From the NCBI GenBank assembly GCA_002435705.1, contig DIVA01000096.1, forward strand, positions 1 to 5,168: a DNA stretch of 5,168 nucleotides, in the 5' to 3' direction. Below are positions 1 through 5,168 of the stretch, one piece after another. This stretch comes from Bacteriovoracaceae bacterium UBA6144. GTDB taxonomy: Bacteria; Bdellovibrionota; Bacteriovoracia; Bacteriovoracales; Bacteriovoracaceae. The notes below the pieces were generated by a model. The model was given only the letters and a program-made list of their open reading frames with translations. It ran no database searches and had not been told where the DNA came from. Each line of letters starts with the position of its first letter. Positions within the stretch are counted from its first letter, which is position 1. The position numbers and the translations under genes are program-made.

Positions 1-1136
1 GCTTGCGAGGGCCCTGTGTATCTTGCCGTTTTATCATCAAAGTTAGACTGCCCAAGGCCTTCTTTATACGGATAGTGAGGAATACGATAGAATCCTTCTT
101 CTTCTGTACGACGGCGAATCATCTCTAACTGCTCACGCGGAGTCATCTGCGAAACCGGAGGTGTGCGATCAGCAAACTGAATTTTGTCATCCACAGGAAT
201 ATCCAGCATGGCCAATCGATCATTGGGCTTATTCTCTTTAGCCGATACGACTTGATCCAGGAATGAAAGATACGCCCTGCCGTCAGTGCCAATTTTACGA
301 TCGGGTCCTTCTACGTACTCTTCGTCTCGCGCGTGCATCTCGAGCATGTCATCGCGTGAAGGCACGACTCCAGACCAGGCCCGGTAGGTATCCCAGTTGG
401 GTCTTGGGTCAGGCTGCTTATGGCAAGAGATACACTTCTCACCGGTGCCATCCATGTGGCGTTTATTTTTATCGAAGTCGAGTTCCATGAATTCATACTT
501 CGCCTTCTTTCCATTCCAGCGCATGATCTCGAGTGTAGAATAGGTCGGCTCATTGGGGTCAGTATTGAATGTGACCCAAAGCTCAGAGTTGGGGGACTTA
601 AGTGCGATGCGAGGATACATTTTGCCATCTCGAACCGTAGTGGGTTGCAAACTCTCCGACTCACCAATCACGATGAAGTTTAAACCATTTCCACCGGCCG
701 GGTTATTCGATTTCATCATGTCTTTAATTCGGGCAAGCGTACTCTCAAGTGTCACTCCGGGCCTGATACTTGCTTTGCCACCAAAACTCTCGCTCCAGTG
801 ATCACCACTTTTTGGCTGGCCAGTGATATCAGCGATGAGATCATTAAACTGGTTTTGCAATCCTTGTTCACATTCACCACAAGCCAGATTCGATCCTTCG
901 GGGCGACAGTTGCGATTAAGGCTCGAAGAGCCTACCTCTATTGGCTGAAACCCCACTGAACTATCGGAGTTTTGTTTTTCGAATCCGGACATCATGCCAC
1001 CCATTCCGAAGCCCCCAAGGCCCAGGTTCTTCATCGGAGCCGCTGGATAGTCTTGTGGGGCCGGAGCTTCCTGAGCTACGAGCTTGAGCGCGAGGAAAAG
1101 AAAAAGAATGGTGAAGGTTATCTTAAGCGTACTCAT
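1..1136 (-). CDS. Secreted monoheme c-type cytochrome-like protein, 3' end beyond the window
   Basis: The frame is open for 378 codons from ATG at 1136 to the left edge, so the C-terminus is missing. Residues 1-22 form a signal peptide with Lys5, a hydrophobic core and a likely cut after VAQ, sending the protein to the periplasm or outside. The mature N-terminus has a Gly/Met-rich stretch (about 35-51), then a small Cys cluster (C77, C86, C89, the last two as CGEC). The diagnostic motif is C235-I-S-C238-H239, a c-type heme attachment site, followed by RPNWDTYRAW. Only one CxxCH is seen, and the protein is much longer than an ordinary cytochrome c. From memory, secreted proteins with one CxxCH followed by RPxWDxY..W occur in Bdellovibrio and myxobacterial relatives with no defined function. 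The start is supported by GGGAG about seven bases upstream, and its ATG overlaps the previous gene's TGA (ATGA), suggesting translational coupling. Electron transfer or heme-based redox chemistry is an inference; the gene and heme motif are firm. Confidence 0.85.
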   Translation of the reverse strand, partial: MSTLKITFTILFLFLALKLVAQEAPAPQDYPAAPMKNLGLGGFGMGGMMSGFEKQNSDSSVGFQPIEVGSSSLNRNCRPEGSNLACGECEQGLQNQFNDLIADITGQPKSGDHWSESFGGKASIRPGVTLESTLARIKDMMKSNNPAGGNGLNFIVIGESESLQPTTVRDGKMYPRIALKSPNSELWVTFNTDPNEPTYSTLEIMRWNGKKAKYEFMELDFDKNKRHMDGTGEKCISCHKQPDPRPNWDTYRAWSGVVPSRDDMLEMHARDEEYVEGPDRKIGTDGRAYLSFLDQVVSAKENKPNDRLAMLDIPVDDKIQFADRTPPVSQMTPREQLEMIRRRTEEEGFYRIPHYPYKEGLGQSNFDDKTARYTGPSQ

Positions 1137-1978
1137 CTGAGCTCTCCCACTTCGGTGTAGAACAATGGAATCGAAACTTCGATTTTTGAATTTTGATGTT
1201 GAAACTCCCGCTGCCCATTTTTTTCCGTGGAAGCTTTCACCGTGACATGATCCAGGTCGCCTACGACACCTTGCCAGTGCGTTGCCTGGGAAGCAGGAAG
1301 AGGAAAAATTTGATCAACACCAGGTCTTGCTCCTAGTACTCTCGAAGAAAAATACTGACCACTATGGCCAAAAACAATGAAATCTCCAGCGCTAAGAGGA
1401 TCAGCTGATCCCTCGGGCATGGGATCCAGTGGGAGCTCTTGGTAATAAATCACTCTTTTGATAACAAGCCCCGCGGTCCCAAGTTTTTTTCCACCACGCT
1501 CAAAATGATCGGCATGAATCTCACCCCAGAACACTTGGTCTCCGCTGGCTTTTGCAAGACAAGTGAGTTGAGGAATTTTAAAATCAGTAGAACTTTCCGC
1601 ACGATTGGCCGGATTAGAAGAGGGGGCAAACGTAGCGAAACTTCCATTCGCTAGTTTTTGCTTAAGGCCCTCTTTCAAGCTTGAAGCATTCGCTGGGAAC
1701 TCGACCTCATAGATCGCCTGATAGTTGTGAGGAGGAGCGTAGAGCGGAAGATGAGAGAGATAGAAGGGCCCTTGGCCGAAAAGCAAATGGCCATGGTAGC
1801 CGCTCATGACCTGCGAGAATTTTTCATCACTACAATCCTGAGACTGAGTATTGCAAGCCTGCTGCGAGCCGACTGATGTTAACGGTAACTGAGTCGCAAT
1901 ATTTTGTGCCACATCTTTTAAAAGATCATGCGCCCAAAGAGGACTAGAGAGGAATAGTAAAATCGTCGCGACGAACAC
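1133..1978 (-). CDS. Secreted His-rich protein of unknown function (LSHLPLY/PPHNYQ motif)
   Basis: This protein is about 281 residues long from a GTG at 1978. The GTG follows AAGGGGAGG (1985-1993) with a six-base spacer. An in-frame ATG at 2014 would add 12 residues containing K and R, giving a more typical signal-peptide n-region but a poor ribosome binding site and a 71-base overlap. Either way the hydrophobic run FVATILLFL and the cut after PLWA indicate export. In GTG numbering the mature protein has C42 and C49, then a His-rich block: GYHGH (H62, H64), YLSHLPLY (H76) and PPHNYQ (H84). The rest looks beta-rich and has no enzyme motif I recognise. I recall hypothetical secreted proteins with an 'SHLPMF..PHxYQ' signature, so this is probably a real but uncharacterised family. 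Metal binding through the histidines is an inference. The gene sits between a zinc hydrolase (35-base overlap) and a heme protein (ATGA overlap), so the three are probably co-translated. Confidence 0.85.
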   Translation of the reverse strand: MFVATILLFLSSPLWAHDLLKDVAQNIATQLPLTSVGSQQACNTQSQDCSDEKFSQVMSGYHGHLLFGQGPFYLSHLPLYAPPHNYQAIYEVEFPANASSLKEGLKQKLANGSFATFAPSSNPANRAESSTDFKIPQLTCLAKASGDQVFWGEIHADHFERGGKKLGTAGLVIKRVIYYQELPLDPMPEGSADPLSAGDFIVFGHSGQYFSSRVLGARPGVDQIFPLPASQATHWQGVVGDLDHVTVKASTEKNGQREFQHQNSKIEVSIPLFYTEVGELR

Positions 1979-2969
1979 TCGATGCCTCCCCTTGCATAAT
2001 TTGATGGAGCTCATCAAGATGTCTTTGATAGAGTGGAAGCGGATGCTCCTCAGGCTGATAAGTAGAACCATAAGGATAATCCTTACCGGGGGTATTGGTC
2101 ATTTCCACATGCGAGCCGAGAATATTTCGCACAGGATTTTTACCTGTGAAATCTTTGAGTCTGGAAACGCTCTCTCGAAAAGTTCCCCAAGCACTTTGGG
2201 ATAAAAAGATATTTCCTGGATAGAGACTATCGCCAGTTAAGAGATCTCCAGTGGCATGATCATAAAAAGCCACGCTGCTGGCTTCGTGGCCTGGAATGGG
2301 GATGACAGAAAGTTTTCTTCCTCCCAGATCAAGACTTCCGACACCATTTGGCCAATCGCTAATCCCAAAAGCTTTACCGACACTCTCTGGGTCATGCCCC
2401 ACAACCGTTGTGTTCGGGCGACCATAAAAGAAGTAATCACCTTGGACGTGGTCTCCGTGAGCATGGCCGTGTCCTACGGTGAGATGAATCGATCGACCTG
2501 TTTCTTTTTCTTTACGCGCGAGGATCCCATCAATCAAGGAGCGAAGTGGAAAATCATCAGCACTGTGACTGTCGCCGGTATCATGAAGAAACGCACCTGA
2601 CTCTCCAATCATGAGATACATAAAGGGAGCCTCAGAGGTGATGCATTTATTTTGTCGAATGATGAAATAGCCAGGATTCACTTCGAGCATGTCATACTTA
2701 GGTTCACGAGCACCTGGAGCGTCACAATCGGGAGCTCCATGGATCCATTTCTTGCTAGCAATTAAACTTGATTCTGCATCTAGAGGAGTAGCTGGGATTT
2801 GCTGCTGAAGGCATCCATGTTCGAGATCCCCCACTTGCATTTGGGGTTGACCTAAAAGACGGATGACTTTTCTTGCCACACCTTTTTGTAAAGCTGAACA
2901 AGCTGAACCACAGGCCCACACACCCGGTGAAACAAGTAATGTCATGATGGCGGTAAATAGAAAAGACAA
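1944..2969 (-). CDS. Secreted MBL-fold metallo-hydrolase
   Basis: A metallo-beta-lactamase-fold zinc hydrolase of about 341 residues, first gene of its operon. Numbered from the TTG at 2969, the zinc ligands are present in family order: H169-A-H171-G-D173-H174 (HxHxDH), H228 in PGH, D247 in TGDSLYPG and H287 in GSH. The early strand motif YLMIGESGAFLHDTGD is also typical. The fold is therefore likely to be catalytically competent with two metals. The substrate cannot be told: the superfamily includes lactamases, lactonases, thioesterases and glyoxalase II. The N-terminus is a signal peptide (FLFTAIMTLLVSP..WA) cut before CGSAC, so the enzyme acts outside the cytoplasm. V-W-A-C could be read as a lipobox, but Trp at -2 makes that unlikely. 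The TTG at 2969 is preferred because AGGAGG lies six bases upstream. Another TTG at 2984 would add MRRFG, giving a charged n-region, but has no ribosome binding site and lies almost at the predicted transcription start. The 3' end overlaps the next gene. Confidence 0.92.
   Translation of the reverse strand: MSFLFTAIMTLLVSPGVWACGSACSALQKGVARKVIRLLGQPQMQVGDLEHGCLQQQIPATPLDAESSLIASKKWIHGAPDCDAPGAREPKYDMLEVNPGYFIIRQNKCITSEAPFMYLMIGESGAFLHDTGDSHSADDFPLRSLIDGILARKEKETGRSIHLTVGHGHAHGDHVQGDYFFYGRPNTTVVGHDPESVGKAFGISDWPNGVGSLDLGGRKLSVIPIPGHEASSVAFYDHATGDLLTGDSLYPGNIFLSQSAWGTFRESVSRLKDFTGKNPVRNILGSHVEMTNTPGKDYPYGSTYQPEEHPLPLYQRHLDELHQIMQGEASSVRRDDFTIPL
1985..1993 (-). promoter_or_regulatory. Ribosome binding site AAGGGGAGG inside the end of the hydrolase gene
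   Basis: AAGGGGAGG is followed by six bases (CATCGA) and GTG at 1978, which supports the GTG as start of the His-rich secreted protein. The site lies within the last codons of the hydrolase gene (Gln-Gly-Glu-Ala), so a chance match cannot be excluded. The competing ATG at 2014 has no comparable site. Confidence 0.6.
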
Positions 2970-2975
2970 CCCAAA

Positions 2976-2981
2976 CCTCCT
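2976..2981 (-). promoter_or_regulatory. Ribosome binding site AGGAGG deciding a TTG start
   Basis: A perfect AGGAGG lies six bases (TTTGGG) before the TTG at 2969. It argues for that start over the in-frame TTG at 2984, in which case the same bases would encode Arg-Arg at the head of the signal peptide. Confidence 0.7.
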
Positions 2982-3000
2982 CAATTATTTTATCTGAGGA
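2978..3000 (-). repeat. Inverted repeat TCCTCA/TGAGGA around the -10 element
   Basis: TCCTCA (2995-3000) and TGAGGA (2978-2983) are perfect inverted six-base arms separated by 11 bases containing the TAAAAT box. If transcription starts where predicted, the upstream arm is not transcribed, so this would act as a DNA operator rather than an RNA hairpin. A short AT-rich region can produce such a repeat by chance. Confidence 0.35.
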
Positions 3001-3015
3001 GCGCATATGAGACAA
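2987..3015 (-). promoter_or_regulatory. Sigma70-type promoter of the hydrolase operon
   Basis: The -35 element TTGTCT (3010-3015) matches TTGACA at four of six bases. The -10 element TAAAAT (2987-2992) matches TATAAT at five of six. The spacer is exactly 17 bases. Transcription should begin near 2978-2981, giving a very short leader that starts at or next to the AGGAGG ribosome binding site. Position, orientation and spacing fit expression of the three-gene operon below it. The call is by eye and not confirmed. Confidence 0.6.
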
Positions 3016-3115
3016 AACGTAGATAAGGGGATTAATTTACCGGCAAAAACCGACCAAAACGATCCGGAACACCGTTTTAAAATACTGAATTACCATTTAC
3101 GAACTCCTAAGCTTA
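3016..3115. other. Intergenic region between the two gene groups
   Basis: This hundred-base stretch lies between the stop of lipoprotein A and the -35 element of the hydrolase promoter. It holds no plausible gene. On the minus strand CCGGATCGTTTTGGTCGG followed by TTTTT loosely resembles a terminator, but the stem is short and has mismatches. It also contains the palindrome TTTTAAAA. Transcription from the lipoprotein group may therefore read through, or stop by a means not visible here. Confidence 0.5.
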
Positions 3116-3598
3116 TTACAACTCAGGACAGAGTTCCTCCCAATTTTGAATAACCTCATTAATCTTTGCTGAAACAACTAACCTGTGAACTTCTTTGCTT
3201 TGATGACAATGATAATAAACCATATGAGATAAAGTAACTGCCGGATTACTTGAACTAGTACAAAATCCTGCCTCATACTTACTATCTAAGGCGAGGCGCA
3301 TGACCAGCAGACTTGACTGCTTAGTGACTTGAATAGACCCCACTAAATTTTCCTTTAAACAATCTTCTTTATACTTGGGCGTTCCGTAGTAAGGATCGAA
3401 ACTCTGTTCAAACAGTGATTGGTAATAACTAGCTTTTCTGCGAATAATTTGCTCAGCTTCCTCACGATTACTTACGGTTTGAGTTATTTGATTCTGAGGC
3501 CGTCCACTCAGAATAGACTTAAGAGTCAAACCTGTCTGATGACTTGACGAAGAACAAGCAGCAAAAAAGATAATTATAAAAAAATATATTTTCACCAT
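3116..3598 (-). CDS. Small lipoprotein of unknown function (paralog A)
   Basis: A 160-residue protein starting with a lipoprotein signal: Lys3, a Phe/Ile-rich core and F-A-A-C15 followed by SSSS. Phe at -3 differs from the usual Leu but is shared with its paralog. No Asp follows the lipidated Cys, so outer-membrane sorting is likely. Four further cysteines (C80, C113, C131, C157) match the paralog at 4676-5158 exactly in spacing and could form two disulfides in the periplasm. Shared blocks are L.GR.Q near 30-35, QSFD.Y..TP (65-74), CL.EN (80-84), GFC (111-113), VY..C (127-131) and NW.ELC (152-157). I recognise no named family. The ATG at 3598 has only a weak GAGAG about ten bases upstream. 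The gene follows the propeller-like gene after 46 bases in the same direction and is probably the last gene of that operon. Confidence 0.88.
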   Translation of the reverse strand: MVKIYFFIIIFFAACSSSSHQTGLTLKSILSGRPQNQITQTVSNREEAEQIIRRKASYYQSLFEQSFDPYYGTPKYKEDCLKENLVGSIQVTKQSSLLVMRLALDSKYEAGFCTSSSNPAVTLSHMVYYHCHQSKEVHRLVVSAKINEVIQNWEELCPEL

Positions 3599-3626
3599 AA
3601 CACAAAAACTCTCTTTTATTGTATTC

Positions 3627-3639
3627 CTCTACGATAGAG
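3627..3639. repeat. Short hairpin between the propeller-like gene and lipoprotein A
   Basis: CTCTA-TCG-TAGAG on the minus strand forms a five-base stem with a three-base loop in the 46-base gap. It has no following T-run, so it is not a rho-independent terminator. It could affect mRNA processing or stability, or be chance. Confidence 0.3.
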
Positions 3640-3644
3640 TGATA

Positions 3645-4685
3645 TTAAAACGCAGAAGATTTTCTATTTTTAAAAAATGAACGCATGTCAAATGCCTTAA
3701 CCTGTTGAAGCGGAATAAGCCTAGTTCCATTATTAAAGACATTATAATTAGAGAAGGTGATTTTTTTTAATTTCTTACTATAGAGATAAGCTCCTGCAAA
3801 GTTATGAGAAAAGAATAATTCGTCATTTCCTAGGTCTTGAACTCCCCCACATCTCTCAGAAAAGAAAAAAGTGTTCGGATCGCCGACAATCTTGGTAATA
3901 ATTTTATTTGTAGGAATATCAATTTCAACAACACTTGAATATCTTCCGCCGTCTTTTGTCAGAATTATATTCACAAACGCGATAAGTGTACCCCTTGGAG
4001 TTACCTGAACATCATGCACAGAATTTATAAATGCATCCGGAATGACAAGGTGGTGCACAACATTCTTTAGATCATTATCAAAGATGAAAACTCCCAAGCC
4101 CACACTGTTTGCAATATAGTTTCCTTCTTTCAACCACCGAGGCCCCTTCACCGTTGGATGCAATTTTGGAATTTGATAAAAACTATTAAAATGCGAACTC
4201 TCAAGTTTCGTTTTAAATTTGAGTGCTGGAAACCCCTTTGAATCCCCCAGAGGCTTAAAACTCATCTGCTTTATGATTTCATCACTCTCGATTTTTTTTA
4301 ATACTTTTCCATCTTTAGAATCAATAACCAACAGCTCATCGTTACGATGCAAAAGCCCCTCTATCATCTTCTCGTTAGACCCCATCACAAGTATTTCTGA
4401 CTCAACATTTGAAGCATTCACTTGATGATGAAAAAAAGGATTTTCTATACTCCAGGCCAGCTCGTCGTTGTTTTTAAAATATTGTAATTTAGTTGCGCTC
4501 ATGGAAGCGAACTCTCCGTTAGGCCTAAAAAGGCAAAGGCCACCCGGAAAAACTTTTATGGGGTCTCCGCGAAATGTATAAATCGTGCACCCCGCAACTA
4601 AATTAAGTGAGAAGTGACTTACGGTCAGCATACCAAGAGCAAATGGTGTAAAAAAAATTGTGATACATATTAAAATTATTCGCAT
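3645..4685 (-). CDS. Membrane-anchored beta-propeller-like protein resembling arylsulfotransferases
   Basis: A 346-residue protein. Residues 1-22 form a hydrophobic segment with Arg2, a signal anchor or signal peptide, placing the body in the periplasm. The body has repeated strand-turn units typical of a propeller. W78-SIENPFF-H86-H87, then NSV-H224-D225-VQVTPRGTLIAFVN, then CGGVQDLGNDELFFSHNFAGAYLY resemble the 'HHD', 'HD.q.tpdGnll.f.n' and 'gaQ.L.NGn.l...' blades of arylsulfotransferase-like (ASST) proteins. Whether it carries the catalytic His/Arg set of true AssT enzymes cannot be settled by eye, so it may be a non-enzymatic relative. An NHL- or WD-like propeller is the main alternative. 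The start is ATG at 4685 because GGAG lies six bases upstream; an in-frame TTG at 4697 lacks one. It overlaps lipoprotein B by 10 bases, implying coupled translation and perhaps physical partnership with the flanking lipoproteins. Confidence 0.8.
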   Translation of the reverse strand: MRIILICITIFFTPFALGMLTVSHFSLNLVAGCTIYTFRGDPIKVFPGGLCLFRPNGEFASMSATKLQYFKNNDELAWSIENPFFHHQVNASNVESEILVMGSNEKMIEGLLHRNDELLVIDSKDGKVLKKIESDEIIKQMSFKPLGDSKGFPALKFKTKLESSHFNSFYQIPKLHPTVKGPRWLKEGNYIANSVGLGVFIFDNDLKNVVHHLVIPDAFINSVHDVQVTPRGTLIAFVNIILTKDGGRYSSVVEIDIPTNKIITKIVGDPNTFFFSERCGGVQDLGNDELFFSHNFAGAYLYSKKLKKITFSNYNVFNNGTRLIPLQQVKAFDMRSFFKNRKSSAF

Positions 4686-5158
4686 AACTCGCTCCAATTT
4701 AATTCAGGATCCGCAGCACTGTAATCCGCGATAAACTTTCCTAAAGCCTGCTTCCCCTTACATACGAAATACACCAAATATTTTCGACTTACAGATGTAT
4801 AAGTATTATCTGAGCAAAAGCCTGGCTCCAGATAGCTATTAAGAGTCGCTACCATTGGAAGATAATAACCTCTGGAGTCTTCAATCACTTGAGCAATTTT
4901 ATTCTCCTCAAGGCACTCGGCTGACCAGCGAGGAGTCTCATCATAGAGATCAAAACTCTGAGTATAGATACTTGTCATGAAAAACCTCTTGTTTTCGAGG
5001 ATTTTCTTCGGATCTAAACCAGACTCACCTTTTTGATAAACTATTTTTTGCTCACGACCGAGCAAGACATCTTGCAAAGAGCTTTGTTTTTTTTGGTATA
5101 AACTAGAGCAACCTGTGAAGAAAATTAAAATTAGAAAATTAATCATGTAGACATACAC
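4676..5158 (-). CDS. Small lipoprotein of unknown function (paralog B), start may lie beyond the right edge
   Basis: Counted from GTG at 5158 the protein has 160 residues. An ATG at 5146 gives a shorter form, and the frame stays open to the window edge with Lys-Lys just upstream, so the true start may be outside. None of the visible starts has a good ribosome binding site. The signal core INFLILIFF leads to F-T-G-C17 followed by SSL, a lipoprotein signal with no Asp at +2. Cysteines C82, C115, C133 and C159 have the same spacing as C80, C113, C131 and C157 of the lipoprotein at 3116-3598. The two share 11 of 20 residues around QSFD.Y..TP....CL.EN, plus GFC and the ending NW.ELC. The two genes are thus diverged paralogs with no recognised function. 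The stop overlaps the start of the propeller-like gene by 10 bases, so this is the first visible gene of that operon; its promoter is not in the window. Confidence 0.85.
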   Translation of the reverse strand: MYVYMINFLILIFFTGCSSLYQKKQSSLQDVLLGREQKIVYQKGESGLDPKKILENKRFFMTSIYTQSFDLYDETPRWSAECLEENKIAQVIEDSRGYYLPMVATLNSYLEPGFCSDNTYTSVSRKYLVYFVCKGKQALGKFIADYSAADPELNWSELCE

Positions 5159-5168
5159 TTTCTTTGTG

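Noticed and set aside
263..801. Plus-strand open frames of 75-87 codons opposite the cytochrome-like gene
   Set aside because: They lie wholly opposite a long minus-strand gene with a signal peptide and heme motif, overlap one another, and show no protein-like features.
2893..2915. Lipobox reading of VWAC in the hydrolase N-terminus
   Set aside because: Trp at -2 and Val at -3 make a poor lipobox; ordinary signal peptidase cleavage after WA fits better.
2978..3000. TCCTCA/TGAGGA as an RNA hairpin hiding the ribosome binding site
   Set aside because: The predicted transcription start lies downstream of the TCCTCA arm, so the transcript would not contain both arms.
2755..3015. Minus-strand 86-codon frame covering the hydrolase promoter and signal region
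   Set aside because: It is out of frame with the zinc hydrolase, would begin inside the -35 element, and its translation has no recognisable pattern.
3030..3068. Minus-strand CCGGATC..GGTCGG followed by TTTTT as a rho-independent terminator
   Set aside because: The stem has only three solid pairs with wobble and mismatch after them, so it would be too weak to call.
3618..3623. TACAAT on the minus strand as the -10 of a separate promoter for lipoprotein A
   Set aside because: No TTGACA-like -35 lies at 16-18 bases upstream, and the gap to the preceding gene is only 46 bases, so operon membership is simpler.

Overview
All six genes I can support lie on the minus strand, so the layout is described from high to low coordinates. 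The window looks like chromosome of a Gram-negative bacterium whose gene products mostly go to the envelope: every product begins with a Sec signal peptide, a lipoprotein signal or a membrane anchor. Short secreted proteins, a monoheme CxxCH protein with a following RPNWD..Y..W segment, and moderate GC suggest a Bdellovibrio/Bacteriovorax-type organism. That placement is from memory of similar proteins and is tentative.

Right half (about 3116-5158, AT-rich). A lipoprotein (B, 4676-5158, possibly starting beyond the right edge) is followed with a 10-base overlap by a membrane-anchored, beta-propeller-like protein resembling arylsulfotransferases (3645-4685). After a 46-base gap comes a second lipoprotein (A, 3116-3598). 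A and B are clear paralogs: in the C-terminal half they align without gaps, and four cysteines sit at identical spacing (33, 18 and 26 residues). The propeller-like gene is therefore sandwiched between two copies of one lipoprotein family. This arrangement is the least familiar thing in the window.

Intergenic region (2970-3115). It holds a good sigma70-type promoter (TTGTCT, 17 bases, TAAAAT) that would start transcription just before a perfect AGGAGG ribosome binding site and a TTG start.

Left half (1-2969, higher GC). This is a tightly packed three-gene operon: a secreted metallo-beta-lactamase-fold hydrolase with an intact zinc site, a secreted His-rich protein of unknown function overlapping it by 35 bases, and a secreted c-type-cytochrome-like protein overlapping the second gene through ATGA and running off the left edge. 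The overlaps imply coordinated, probably coupled, translation of three exported proteins: one zinc hydrolase, one possible metal binder and one heme protein. The shared substrate or pathway cannot be read from the sequence.

No RNA genes, insertion sequences, CRISPR arrays or broken genes were seen. No convincing rho-independent terminator was found.
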